Below, in pieces: positions 1 to 6,521 of a DNA stretch of 6,523 nucleotides. Position 1 is the first letter of the stretch. Each line of letters starts with the position of its first letter. The position numbers were made by a program, and so were the translations under genes. This DNA is from an uncultured Eubacteriaceae bacterium (lineage in GTDB: Bacteria; Bacillota; Clostridia; Eubacteriales; Eubacteriaceae), in the NCBI GenBank assembly GCA_947625175.1, contig CANQNI010000088.1, positions 1 to 6,523 of the forward strand. Direction: 5' to 3'. The notes under the pieces were generated by a model. The model made no database searches. It saw only the letters and a list, made by a program, of their open reading frames with translations, and was not told where the DNA came from.

Positions 1-942
1 GATGTAGTAATAGCAACAAAATTCCCGACTTTTGATTTAAAGGAAGAAGAAGAAATAGAACCAATTTTTCAAAACCAGCTCGAAAGACTTGGAACAGATT
101 ACATTGATTATTATCTCCTTCATAATTTCCAAACTGTTTATTATGATGGTATTGATGGTAACGGTGGTGTAATAAAGAAAACGAATTTAATAGATCACGC
201 ACTTAAATGGTTAGAAGATGGGAAAATTAAACATCTTGGATTTTCTTTTCATTCTTCACCAGAACTTTTAGATAAGATTTTAACTGAACATCCAGAATTT
301 GAATTTGTTCAGATTCCTCTTAATTATCTGGACTGGGATAGTGAACTGGTTAGGGCGAGAGAAGCTTATGAAGTAATCCGTAAACACGGTAAGGATATTA
401 TTATCATGGAACCAGTTAAAGGTGGTGGTCTATCTATGGTTCCTGAAACGGTTAAAGAAAAATTATTAGAAAAGAATCCTGATGCCTCAGTAGCTTCCTG
501 GGCTATCCGTTTTGTAGGTAGTTTAGATGGAATTTTTAAGAATCTTTCAGGAATGTCAACCATTGAACAAATGAAAGACAATATTAAAACCGTTCAGGAA
601 CTTGAACCTTTAACTGAAGAAGAAAAGACCTTCTTACTCGAAGAAATTGTCCCTCTTTATAAAGAAGCTGGACCATTTGGAAATGACTTAAGTAAGTACG
701 AAGGCTTAACATTACATGGAGCACCGGTTACAGCAATAATGGAAGGTTACAATGTTTGCCAACTTCAACCGGATCCTGGATTTTCAGACGAAAATAATTA
801 TTTTAAAAATGTAGTAGCTGAAAAAGCCCATCTGGATATCTTCGGGGATCTTCCAGAAGAAAAGGTAATTCTTGAAGATGGTACAGATGTAACAGATGAA
901 GTTAAAGAAGCCGAAGACTGGTTAGTTAAGAATAGTTTTTAA
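1..942 (+). CDS. Aldo/keto reductase, 5'-truncated by window edge
   Basis: This is a cytoplasmic NAD(P)H-dependent oxidoreductase of the aldo/keto reductase superfamily; its substrate cannot be told. The frame is open from base 1, so the start and probably some 60-70 N-terminal residues lie outside the window; 313 residues are visible. Visible family marks are the strand with the likely catalytic Lys (ATK, residue 7), the YLLH segment with the active-site His at 41, GFSFH at 80-84, and MEPVKGGGL at 136-144. The last two fit the COG1453-type branch. Many members of that branch end in a ferredoxin-like region with several Cys. Here the corresponding tail (about 200-313) has a single Cys (253), so an iron-sulfur cluster is unlikely. 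No clear terminator follows. The truncation is a window effect, not a visible mutation. Family assignment is firm; the subfamily is likely. Confidence 0.9.
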   Translation, partial: DVVIATKFPTFDLKEEEEIEPIFQNQLERLGTDYIDYYLLHNFQTVYYDGIDGNGGVIKKTNLIDHALKWLEDGKIKHLGFSFHSSPELLDKILTEHPEFEFVQIPLNYLDWDSELVRAREAYEVIRKHGKDIIIMEPVKGGGLSMVPETVKEKLLEKNPDASVASWAIRFVGSLDGIFKNLSGMSTIEQMKDNIKTVQELEPLTEEEKTFLLEEIVPLYKEAGPFGNDLSKYEGLTLHGAPVTAIMEGYNVCQLQPDPGFSDENNYFKNVVAEKAHLDIFGDLPEEKVILEDGTDVTDEVKEAEDWLVKNSF

Positions 943-1100
943 AGAATTAATTAAATTCATCCAAGTAAATCCGTTTTCCCTTTAACTGTTGCTTCTTTAA
1001 ACTATTTGATTTGTTTAAGCCTCAAAATGAACTTTTGCTCTTTATATTAGCCAAGTAGACAAAGTTTGTTAAACTGGAGAAAATTTATTAGGAGATAAGA

Positions 1101-1454
1101 ATGAAAAATACTTTTTCAAAGCTTCTAGTTCTCTTAATGATCATCTCTATTCTTAGTGTACTGACTTCCTGTTCAGGAGGAGACGTAGCTGGTAGTTTTT
1201 TGGATAAAACTTTAGAAATGGCTAAATCCGGAGCTGAAGAATATGCAAAAGAAGTAGATTCAGCTACAGCAGATGATGTTGACCGGCTAAGAGAAGATGG
1301 TAATAAACTACTTAGTTCATTAGATGATGTTACTAAAGCTTTAGATGAAGATGAAGGTCAAATTTCTGATGATGCTAAAAACAGCATGAGAGAAACCGTT
1401 GAGGAACTAAGACAAACTGTTTCTGAAGCGATGACAAAACTGGAAACAAAATAA
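1101..1454 (+). CDS. Small predicted lipoprotein, helical and acidic
   Basis: This is a 117-residue predicted lipoprotein of unknown function, expected to be anchored to the outer face of the cytoplasmic membrane (or the outer membrane, if the host has one). Residues 1-23 form a signal peptide: Lys at 2 and 7, a hydrophobic core at 8-21, then the lipobox LTSC with the lipidated Cys at 24. The mature part (about 94 residues) is rich in Asp, Glu, Ala and Lys, has no further Cys, and reads as two or three amphipathic helices with heptad-like Leu/Val spacing, so a coiled coil or helical bundle is plausible. The start is well supported by GGAG at 1091-1094, six bases before ATG. The gene is probably monocistronic: 158 bases separate it from the upstream reductase and a strong terminator follows at once. 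I do not recognise the family. Confidence 0.82.
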   Translation: MKNTFSKLLVLLMIISILSVLTSCSGGDVAGSFLDKTLEMAKSGAEEYAKEVDSATADDVDRLREDGNKLLSSLDDVTKALDEDEGQISDDAKNSMRETVEELRQTVSEAMTKLETK

Positions 1455-1457
1455 TTA

Positions 1458-1500
1458 AAACTCCGGAATTCTAAATAATATTCCGGAGTTTCTCATTTCT
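1458..1500 (+). terminator. Rho-independent terminator of the lipoprotein gene
   Basis: A perfect 12-bp stem (1458-1469 pairing with 1480-1491, arms AAACTCCGGAAT and ATTCCGGAGTTT) with a 10-base loop starts three bases after the stop codon and is followed by a T-rich run (TTTCTCATTTCT). The A-rich left flank could let it act weakly on minus-strand transcripts too. Confidence 0.88.
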
Positions 1501-1672
1501 CCATAAAATAAACGTTTACGATAAGGCGACTATTTCGGTATTATTAAAGGATAAAAAAAGCTATATTAGTATGTTATTAAGAGCACCCATAAGTTTTTTC
1601 AAATTATAACCTACTTAATAACGTTTTATATCTATTACCCACTATAGGTATTAAAATAAAGTTATAAGTAAT

Positions 1673-2281
1673 TTACTGACGTCCAAATTCTCTGATTAAT
1701 TGACCTAAATCAATTTCGGTAGTTGGATGAATATATTCTAGGATACGTTTTCCTGCTGGAATGGCATTATCGAAATAATCTCTCGATTCATTATCAATAT
1801 AAAAATATGGATCTTCGTCATCTAGAACATCAGCAAAACATTCTTCTTCCGTTGAAATTCGGAAAATATAGGAACTATCTGGAAGCAGTGTATGTTTAAT
1901 ATTAGCTATTAGATCTTCATTTTCATTAATAAAAAGTTGATAACTAATTTTATCTTGTGGAATAAAAGTATCAAAGACACGAAATATTTGATCCATATTC
2001 CCTCTTCTGAAAACAACAAACTTATCCACCTCTCCAGGTTCATCATTCTCATTTAATTTACATTTTTTATAAACCAGCCGTTCATAAGGTTTTAATTCTA
2101 TTTTATGAAAACCTTCCATAGCTTCTAACTGGGTTTCAAATATGAGTCTATTATAATAATCCAGAAATTCTTCATCAGATAAGTTTTCAATTATATAGTC
2201 ATCCATTCCAAGTTCATTGTAAAAATAATCACAAACTTCTTCATCGGTAGGTAAGAAATCAAACGTATAGTTAATATTCAT
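1673..2281 (-). CDS. Acidic hypothetical protein in operon with XRE regulator
   Basis: I do not recognise this 202-residue protein. It has no signal peptide, no membrane segment and no obvious catalytic motif such as HExxH or a Walker loop. It is strongly acidic: by hand I count roughly 46 Asp/Glu against about 21 Lys/Arg. Acidic clusters lie near the N-terminus and around residues 145-165, and aromatic residues are frequent. It is probably soluble and cytoplasmic. It lies 74 bases behind the XRE-type gene on the same strand and is probably co-transcribed with it. That arrangement is common for regulator-effector or toxin-antitoxin pairs, but nothing in the sequence proves such a role; the acidity could equally fit a DNA mimic or a binding partner. 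An in-frame TTG at 2302 would add seven residues. Neither start has a good ribosome site, so I prefer the ATG at 2281. No terminator is evident downstream. Confidence 0.68.
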   Translation of the reverse strand: MNINYTFDFLPTDEEVCDYFYNELGMDDYIIENLSDEEFLDYYNRLIFETQLEAMEGFHKIELKPYERLVYKKCKLNENDEPGEVDKFVVFRRGNMDQIFRVFDTFIPQDKISYQLFINENEDLIANIKHTLLPDSSYIFRISTEEECFADVLDDEDPYFYIDNESRDYFDNAIPAGKRILEYIHPTTEIDLGQLIREFGRQ

Positions 2282-2355
2282 TTTGCTTTTTTGATTAATC
2301 AATAAATATCTTGATTTTATTTCATCTTTTAAATTAAAGTACTGACCTAAATATT

Positions 2356-2694
2356 CTAATTTGTTCTATTTTCTCTTAACTTAATTAGGTTATCTAGAGT
2401 AGTTTTCATAAATTCAATTTCAGCTTCATCTAAATCATTCAAACCGTAAATAAGTTGAGATTCTGGACTTTCATCATTATCAAGAAGAGATAATAAATTA
2501 ACATCAAGACCGTAAGCAATTTTAATTAAAGTATCGATTTGAGGTAAGTTTTTAGCATTTTCTATATCGGAGAATTGCTGAGTTTTCATTCCGATTCTAT
2601 TACATACCTCATTCTGTTTTAACTTTTTAGCTTTTCTGATTTTCTTTATATTATTGGCAATTGTTTTAGTTAATTCAACTTTGTCTATATCCAT
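2356..2694 (-). CDS. XRE-family helix-turn-helix transcriptional regulator
   Basis: This 112-residue protein is a DNA-binding regulator of the Cro/CI (XRE, HTH_3) type. The domain spans about residues 12-71: helix 1 (IKKIRKAKKL), the typical LKQNEVC turn with Gln27, the recognition helix around residues 38-45 (TQQFSDIE), and a NLPQIDTLIKIAYGLDV segment that matches the conserved end of the fold. The remaining 40 residues are acidic and helical and could mediate dimerisation. It is the first gene of a likely two-gene minus-strand operon and faces the AlbA_2/ATPase gene across a 324-base spacer. An inverted repeat at 2735-2758, just upstream of its start, is a good candidate for its own operator. 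No clear Shine-Dalgarno sequence precedes the ATG, so the leader may be short or translation weak. The family is clear; the targets are inferred. Confidence 0.88.
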   Translation of the reverse strand: MDIDKVELTKTIANNIKKIRKAKKLKQNEVCNRIGMKTQQFSDIENAKNLPQIDTLIKIAYGLDVNLLSLLDNDESPESQLIYGLNDLDEAEIEFMKTTLDNLIKLRENRTN

Positions 2695-2718
2695 AATAAA
2701 TAATTAAAGAATAGACCT

Positions 2719-2758
2719 ATCTATATTTCTTCTTTTGTTCTATAGAATTGTAGAACAA
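2719..2758 (-). promoter_or_regulatory. Probable operator and weak promoter of the XRE operon
   Basis: A perfect inverted repeat, TTGTTCTA (2735-2742) and TAGAACAA (2751-2758), is separated by eight bases. The ten bases TTCTATAGAA (2738-2747) are also self-complementary, so three TTCTA/TAGAA half-sites are packed together. On the minus strand a TATAGAT (2725 down to 2719) could be the -10 element, placing transcription start near 2712, about 18 bases before the ATG; the repeat would then cover the -35 region. This geometry fits autorepression by the XRE protein. The -35 match is poor, and the binding protein is inferred. Confidence 0.5.
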
Positions 2759-2852
2759 GATTTTATTAAAGGTGTTTATTCTTTTATTGAAATGATAAGG
2801 GATAAGCACCTTTTCTTTTATCAATCTAATGTAAACTAAATTAGTTGCTAGT

Positions 2853-2934
2853 AAGTTGACATTAAAGGAGAAATTGACAAAAAAGTTTCCAAAAAAAACA
2901 AAGAAAAGTTTCCAAAAACAGAATAAAGTTGACA
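2853..2934 (+). repeat. Five direct A-rich 9-mers, including two 15-bp exact repeats
   Basis: Five same-direction 9-mers fit AA(G/A)TT(G/T)(A/C)CA: AAGTTGACA at 2853 and 2926, AAATTGACA at 2871, and AAGTTTCCA at 2883 and 2906. The two middle copies lie in an exact 15-bp direct repeat (AAAAGTTTCCAAAAA, 2881-2895 and 2904-2918), offset by 23 bases. The last copy contains the -35 hexamer of the downstream gene. They may be regulator sites, a curved A-tract upstream element, or low-complexity drift; the sequence alone cannot decide. Confidence 0.6.
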
Positions 2935-2956
2935 AAAAGTCATATTAGATTACAAT
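2929..2956 (+). promoter_or_regulatory. Sigma70-type promoter of the AlbA_2/ATPase gene
   Basis: A perfect -35 TTGACA (2929-2934) and a -10 TACAAT (2951-2956, one mismatch to TATAAT) are separated by 16 bases. Transcription would start near 2963, giving a leader of about 55 bases before the ATG at 3019. The A-rich block directly upstream resembles an UP element. This is the best promoter match in the window. Confidence 0.68.
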
Positions 2957-2973
2957 AAAGTTTACTTAATAAT

Positions 2974-2997
2974 TGAGTTGTATTAATAAACAACTTA
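2974..2997 (+). promoter_or_regulatory. Inverted repeat in the leader of the AlbA_2/ATPase gene
   Basis: The arms TGAGTTGT (2974-2981) and ACAACTTA (2990-2997) pair over eight positions, including one G-U, around an eight-base AT-rich loop. It lies just after the predicted transcription start and 21 bases before the ATG. It could be an operator or a weak RNA hairpin; no T-run follows, so it is not a terminator. Confidence 0.35.
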
Positions 2998-3018
2998 TCT
3001 AATAAAAAAGGTAAAGAA

Positions 3019-4809
3019 ATGAATGAAATTATTAGTAAACTCATTAGATCAGGAGAATCGCTGCATTTAGAACTTAAAGAAGCTAATGAAAAATTACCAC
3101 GTTCTCTTTGGGAAACCTATTCTTCCTTTGCTAATACTGATGGTGGAACAATTCTTTTAGGAATTAAGGAAAATAAAAATGAAGTTGAATTTGATAAAAG
3201 ATATGAAATTACAGGAGTTAATAATCCGGAAAGTTTAATTACTGACTTTTGGAATAATATAAATAATGATCAAATAGTCAATTCAAATATCCTAATGGAT
3301 AAAAATGTTAAAATTATTGATTCTGATAGTTCATTTATTATAAAAATTGATGTACCTAAAGCTTCTCAAACAAATAAGCCAATCTATATAAGAGGAAATC
3401 CTTATAATGGTACTTTCCTGCGAAATTTTGATGGGGATTATAAAGCTAGTATTGAAGTAGTTAATGAAATGATTAGGGATTCGTCAATTTCAGGTAATGA
3501 TGGTGAATTAATTGAAGGTTATACTCCTGATGATATAGATTTTGAGACATTACAAAATTATCAAAATGATTTCAGAAATTCTCATCGTAATCATATTTGG
3601 AATAATATTGATGAAATAGAGTTTTTAAAAAATATAGGTGGTTATGCTTTAGATAGAAGAACAGGAAAATGGTGGCTAACCGCTGCCGGTCTTTTAATGT
3701 TTGGAAAAGGTTTATCAATTAGGGAATATTTTGATAATATTCGCATGGATTATTTAGATCAAAGTAATCTATTACCGGATCAAAGATGGTCTGACCGATT
3801 GACTTATGATGGCAGCTGGGAAAATAATCTCTATAATTTCATTAATAAAGTTATACCAAAACTTATAAGTAATTTAAAAAGTCCCTTTCAATTAAATGGA
3901 ATTAAACGAAATGACGATTCTAATGTTATGAAAGCTATAAGAGAAGCTGTAATTAACATGTTAATTCATTCTGATTATAAGATTAGTGGAATATTAAAAA
4001 TTATAAAAAAAGATAATGGTCTTCAATTTTCAAATCCTGGGTCGCTTATTCTTTCAGTTGAAGAAGTAATGCATGGTGGTTATTCCAGAGCACGAAATCC
4101 AAAGATTCAAAAAATGTTTGAGTTAATTGGTTATGGTGAAAGTATCGGATCAGGCTTCTCAATGATTTTAAAAACCTGGCAAGAAGAAGGTTGGCGGCTT
4201 CCAGATCTAAATTATAATAGTTTTTTAAATCAGGTAGAATTAAATTTATGGATGTTTCCTTTAATTTCTGATGAATTGGAAAAATATTTAAAACAATTAT
4301 ATTTTATTAGTTTTGATCAATTAACTAGAACAGATAAAATCATTATTTTAACAGCCCTTATTGAAGAAGAGTTCTCAGAGAAACGTCTTAAAAATTTACT
4401 TGGTTCAGACAATCTTTTGGTTAAAGAAAGATTAAATTGGTTAATTAAAAATAATTACTTAAATTCAAAAGAATTTCATCATGAAATAAAGTATTTCATT
4501 AATCAAGAAAAAATTAAATTCGAAAAAGAAAATCCTGAAAAAAGGTTTTCTATAAATGAGACTACTAATTCTTCTGAACTGAATTTAAATAAAACCCAGA
4601 AAAAAATAATTGATTATCTTAACAACAATGAAAGTATTTCAATAAAAGAAGTTTTAAAAATAACCAATATAAAAACAAGACAAGGTGCTCATAAAGCTTT
4701 AAAGCAGTTAATAAATAAAGGATTAATAACAATGTCTAAAATAGGTAAAACAAGTTATTATTATTTAACTTATGAGTGGAAAGTTTTAAAAAAAATACAG
4801 ATAAATTGA
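3019..4809 (+). CDS. AlbA_2 (Schlafen-type) ATP-binding protein with C-terminal winged helix
   Basis: This 596-residue cytoplasmic protein has the architecture of COG2865-type putative regulators. Residues about 10-145 form an AlbA_2/Schlafen domain, marked by ESLHLELKEA (13-22) and SSFANTDGGTILLGI (35-49). Residues about 300-400 form a GHKL-like ATPase region (HATPase_c_4): EAVINMLIHSDY at 309-320 with Glu309, Asn313 and His317; SNPGSL at 338-343; and GYGESIGSG at 371-379 as the glycine-rich nucleotide loop. Residues about 524-583 form a winged helix with a TRQGAHKAL recognition helix. Length is usual or slightly long for the family. The biochemical role is poorly defined; related AlbA_2 proteins occur as regulators and in phage-defence neighbourhoods. 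AGG at 3009-3011, seven bases before ATG, supports the start. The gene has its own promoter and terminator and is very AT-rich, which hints at transfer. It is divergent from the XRE operon. Domain calls are from recognised motifs. Confidence 0.88.
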   Translation: MNEIISKLIRSGESLHLELKEANEKLPRSLWETYSSFANTDGGTILLGIKENKNEVEFDKRYEITGVNNPESLITDFWNNINNDQIVNSNILMDKNVKIIDSDSSFIIKIDVPKASQTNKPIYIRGNPYNGTFLRNFDGDYKASIEVVNEMIRDSSISGNDGELIEGYTPDDIDFETLQNYQNDFRNSHRNHIWNNIDEIEFLKNIGGYALDRRTGKWWLTAAGLLMFGKGLSIREYFDNIRMDYLDQSNLLPDQRWSDRLTYDGSWENNLYNFINKVIPKLISNLKSPFQLNGIKRNDDSNVMKAIREAVINMLIHSDYKISGILKIIKKDNGLQFSNPGSLILSVEEVMHGGYSRARNPKIQKMFELIGYGESIGSGFSMILKTWQEEGWRLPDLNYNSFLNQVELNLWMFPLISDELEKYLKQLYFISFDQLTRTDKIIILTALIEEEFSEKRLKNLLGSDNLLVKERLNWLIKNNYLNSKEFHHEIKYFINQEKIKFEKENPEKRFSINETTNSSELNLNKTQKKIIDYLNNNESISIKEVLKITNIKTRQGAHKALKQLINKGLITMSKIGKTSYYYLTYEWKVLKKIQIN

Positions 4810-4830
4810 AATAATTCGAGAAAAAAGATA

Positions 4831-4878
4831 AGATAACAAACAGAATAAACATCACTAAAGTCGGTTTGTTATCTTTTT
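4831..4878 (+). terminator. Terminator of the AlbA_2/ATPase gene
   Basis: A perfect 11-bp stem, AGATAACAAAC (4831-4841) with GTTTGTTATCT (4864-4874), ends in a T-run (TTTTT, 4874-4878). It begins 21 bases after the stop codon. The loop is large (22 bases) and the stem is AT-rich, so efficiency may be moderate. The insertion sequence begins three bases after the T-run. Confidence 0.68.
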
Positions 4879-4894
4879 AGAAAGTGGTTATATT
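4866..4894 (+). promoter_or_regulatory. Possible junction-spanning promoter for the transposase
   Basis: TTGTTA (4866-4871, four of six to consensus) lies in the flanking terminator arm. TATATT (4889-4894, five of six) lies just inside the insertion sequence, and the spacing is the ideal 17 bases. Transcription would start near 4901, about 25 bases before the transposase start. If the left end is correctly placed, the -35 is host DNA and the -10 belongs to the element. Matches are moderate in AT-rich DNA. Confidence 0.38.
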
Positions 4895-4897
4895 TTA
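4881..4897 (+). repeat. Left terminal inverted repeat of the insertion sequence
   Basis: Begins AAAGTGG and matches the complement of 6505-6521 at 13 of 17 positions, with the first seven identical. It follows directly on the T-run and AG of the preceding terminator. Confidence 0.55.
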
Positions 4898-4925
4898 CCA
4901 CGGACCGGCTTGGAAAGGTTAAAAA

Positions 4926-6317
4926 TTGTTATCTATTTTAGAAAATATTTTGTCTCCATTTAGTAAATGTTTCAGCCGGAACAAACCGTTTTTCTATTTT
5001 TGTCTCGTTATTATTTCCTTTATGCTTTTAACTGATGATTCGGGAATAACCTCTTTTATTAGAATTTTATTTTTAGACCCAAAAACCTATGATAATCTTC
5101 TGAAGTTCTTTAATGCCCAGTCCTATAGTCTGAATAAGATTACCAGCCAGTGGTTAAGCATTATTGAAAGCTCACCTCAGGCTCTTCTATTTGAAAACCG
5201 GGGTATTCTAATTGGCGATCATACTAAAGTAGCCAAGGAAGGACGCAGAATGCCTGCCGTCAAGGCCCATCACCAGGAATCAGAGGATCTAGGGAAACCT
5301 GCGACTATTTATGGTCATCATTTCGGGATGGTCGGTATTCTTATTGGAAGGGGCAAGCAGAATTTGTGTACCCCGCTCCAACTTAGAATCCATGAGGGAG
5401 CTGAACAAATTTCCTTCTGGAAAAATAGGATTCCCATGGGCCGAAATGAACGTCTCATCAGAGAAGGCCTTCAAATCAGCAGCTCCAGCAGCCGGGATAA
5501 TTATCTTCTTTTGGACCGCGATTTCATGAATAAAAACGGAATCCGGGCTATTCTAGAACATAATGCCAGTGCCTGCAATAAGCTAGACCTGGTTGGCCGT
5601 TGCAAAAGTAATGTTACCTGCAGGAGAAAACTGACTCAAACCGAAAAGGAAATTTTAAAAAAAGAAAAACGCCCTGGCCGTCCAAGAGAATATACCAAAC
5701 CGGTTAAACCATTTACCTGGTTTGATGAATTTAAAGATGAATTTAAAAGCATCCAGTTGTCAGATGGTTGTGTTATTAAACTTTTTAGCCGGATTGAATA
5801 CTGGCATGGGATGAAGCTTAAGTTTGTCCTGGAAGTCGACCAGAACCGAAAGCTTATCTACTATTCAACAGACCTGAATCTGCGGGCTCTTAAAGTCGTC
5901 CAACTCTATAAGATGCGTTTTAATATAGAAATTACTTTCTTTGGCCTCAAACATATTGTTCATGGCTTTAGTTATCATTTCTGGGTTAAGGATTTTCAAA
6001 AGCTGACTAAATTTAGTAAAGACCGTCTTGAAAACGTCAGTGACAGTTTAAAACCTAAAATAATAAAATGTATTGAGCGAATTGAACGATCTGTCAATTT
6101 TGCTGGTATAGCCCTGGGGGTTATCCAGTTTATGGCTCTAAGAGCCGGTTTGGAGTTTTCTCCAAAAGAAATCCATTATCAGCGCACCTACCGTCATGAA
6201 GACAGAGTCAGTGTCGAGCAGTTTCAGCATCTCTTTGGGGGCATTTTTGCCGTTTTACTTGCTCAAAATCCGGATAGTGTAATTAATAAAATTATTCGGC
6301 AGTTTTCTAAGGTCTGA
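4926..6317 (+). CDS. IS4-superfamily DDE transposase, apparently intact
   Basis: This 463-residue enzyme would cut and join the ends of its own insertion sequence. The RNase H-like DDE core is complete: Asp98 in IGDHTK, Asp197 in LLLDRDF, and Glu335 inside the IS4-type YREK signature Y328-x2-R331-x3-E335-x6-K342. Residues 1-90 form an N-terminal domain, hydrophobic around 20-36 but probably folded rather than membrane-spanning. A basic region at 229-258 (KKEKRPGRPREY) sits in the insertion between the second Asp and the Glu. The start is TTG at 4926: an in-frame stop lies two codons upstream and AAAGG (4914-4918) sits seven bases before it. The next in-frame ATG (5022) would cost 32 residues. 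No frameshift or internal stop is seen, so the element may be active. Function is firm; the IS group is unassigned. Confidence 0.93.
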   Translation: MLSILENILSPFSKCFSRNKPFFYFCLVIISFMLLTDDSGITSFIRILFLDPKTYDNLLKFFNAQSYSLNKITSQWLSIIESSPQALLFENRGILIGDHTKVAKEGRRMPAVKAHHQESEDLGKPATIYGHHFGMVGILIGRGKQNLCTPLQLRIHEGAEQISFWKNRIPMGRNERLIREGLQISSSSSRDNYLLLDRDFMNKNGIRAILEHNASACNKLDLVGRCKSNVTCRRKLTQTEKEILKKEKRPGRPREYTKPVKPFTWFDEFKDEFKSIQLSDGCVIKLFSRIEYWHGMKLKFVLEVDQNRKLIYYSTDLNLRALKVVQLYKMRFNIEITFFGLKHIVHGFSYHFWVKDFQKLTKFSKDRLENVSDSLKPKIIKCIERIERSVNFAGIALGVIQFMALRAGLEFSPKEIHYQRTYRHEDRVSVEQFQHLFGGIFAVLLAQNPDSVINKIIRQFSKV

Positions 6318-6340
6318 TTTTCAGTCCAAAATCAGATTTA
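6313..6340 (+). terminator. Hairpin overlapping the transposase stop codon
   Basis: A 9-bp stem, TCTGATTTT (6313-6321) with AAAATCAGA (6328-6336), has a six-base loop and includes the TGA stop at 6315-6317 in its left arm. Only TTT follows, so termination may be weak; translating ribosomes would disrupt the stem. Confidence 0.5.
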
Positions 6341-6504
6341 AAGGTTAAAATTACTTAAAAACAGCTTATTTTTTAAATTATTCTAGTATTTAAGGGTGAA
6401 GTGCGTCCTGAATTAATAAAATTTTATTTTTTAAACTTTCAACTCATAAGTTATAATAATAAATAAAACAATTTTTCTATTTAGAATTATTTATAAAACT
6501 TAAG

Positions 6505-6521
6505 AAAAAAAGACCCACTTT
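6505..6521 (-). repeat. Right terminal inverted repeat of the insertion sequence
   Basis: Ends in CCACTTT on the plus strand, the exact complement of the first seven bases of the left repeat. Matching then becomes partial through an A/T-rich run. The window closes two bases later. Confidence 0.52.

Larger units (their letters stand above)
2695..3018. other. Divergent regulatory spacer without a gene
   Basis: This 324-base spacer separates the minus-strand XRE operon from the plus-strand AlbA_2/ATPase gene. It is very AT-rich and holds an 8+8 inverted repeat, a cluster of five A-rich 9-mers, a sigma70-like promoter and a leader hairpin, each listed separately. The stretch at about 2760-2850 shows nothing clear beyond a short CTAAT/ATTAG inverted repeat. 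I see no convincing small gene. Confidence 0.7.
4881..6521 (+). mobile_element. Insertion sequence, IS4-type DDE transposase, about 1.64 kb
   Basis: The element carries one intact transposase gene and is bounded by imperfect inverted repeats. The left end (4881-4897) begins AAAGTGG, and the right end, read inward from 6521, also begins AAAGTGG; 13 of 17 positions match. About 200 bases of AT-rich DNA with no gene follow the transposase. By eye the coding part has clearly higher G+C than the upstream AlbA_2 gene, consistent with separate origin. Only two bases remain beyond the right end, so a target-site duplication cannot be tested. The group within the IS4 superfamily is not assigned. The transposase is certain; the exact ends are probable. 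Confidence 0.72.

Noticed and set aside
366..581. Minus-strand open frame inside the aldo/keto reductase gene
   Set aside because: Lies wholly antisense to a clear conserved enzyme frame and has no recognisable product.
1063..1075. AGTTT-GTT-AAACT hairpin upstream of the lipoprotein gene
   Set aside because: A five-pair AT-rich stem with a three-base loop is too weak to call as a regulatory element or as a terminator for the reductase gene.
1633..1653. TACC/GGTA dyad in the convergent gap as a minus-strand terminator
   Set aside because: Only four base pairs form without mismatch and no suitable T-run follows on the minus strand.
2022..2031. TTATCCACC, one base from a DnaA box
   Set aside because: A single imperfect match inside a coding region with no neighbouring boxes, AT-rich unwinding element or replication gene.
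2361..2368. A further TTGTTCTA half-site identical to the XRE operator arm
   Set aside because: It is a single half-site without a partner, within the last codons of the XRE gene. An isolated 8-mer in AT-rich DNA is not enough to call an internal operator.
2717..2935. Minus-strand open frame of 72 codons in the divergent spacer
   Set aside because: Low-complexity Phe/Leu/Asn-rich product that reads through the A-rich repeats and the operator-like palindrome, from a non-ATG start with no ribosome site. It is explained by AT-rich spacer DNA.
5289..5529. Two short open frames, one on each strand, inside the transposase gene
   Set aside because: Both overlap the DDE core coding region in other frames and show no family features; they are shadows of the higher-G+C transposase frame.
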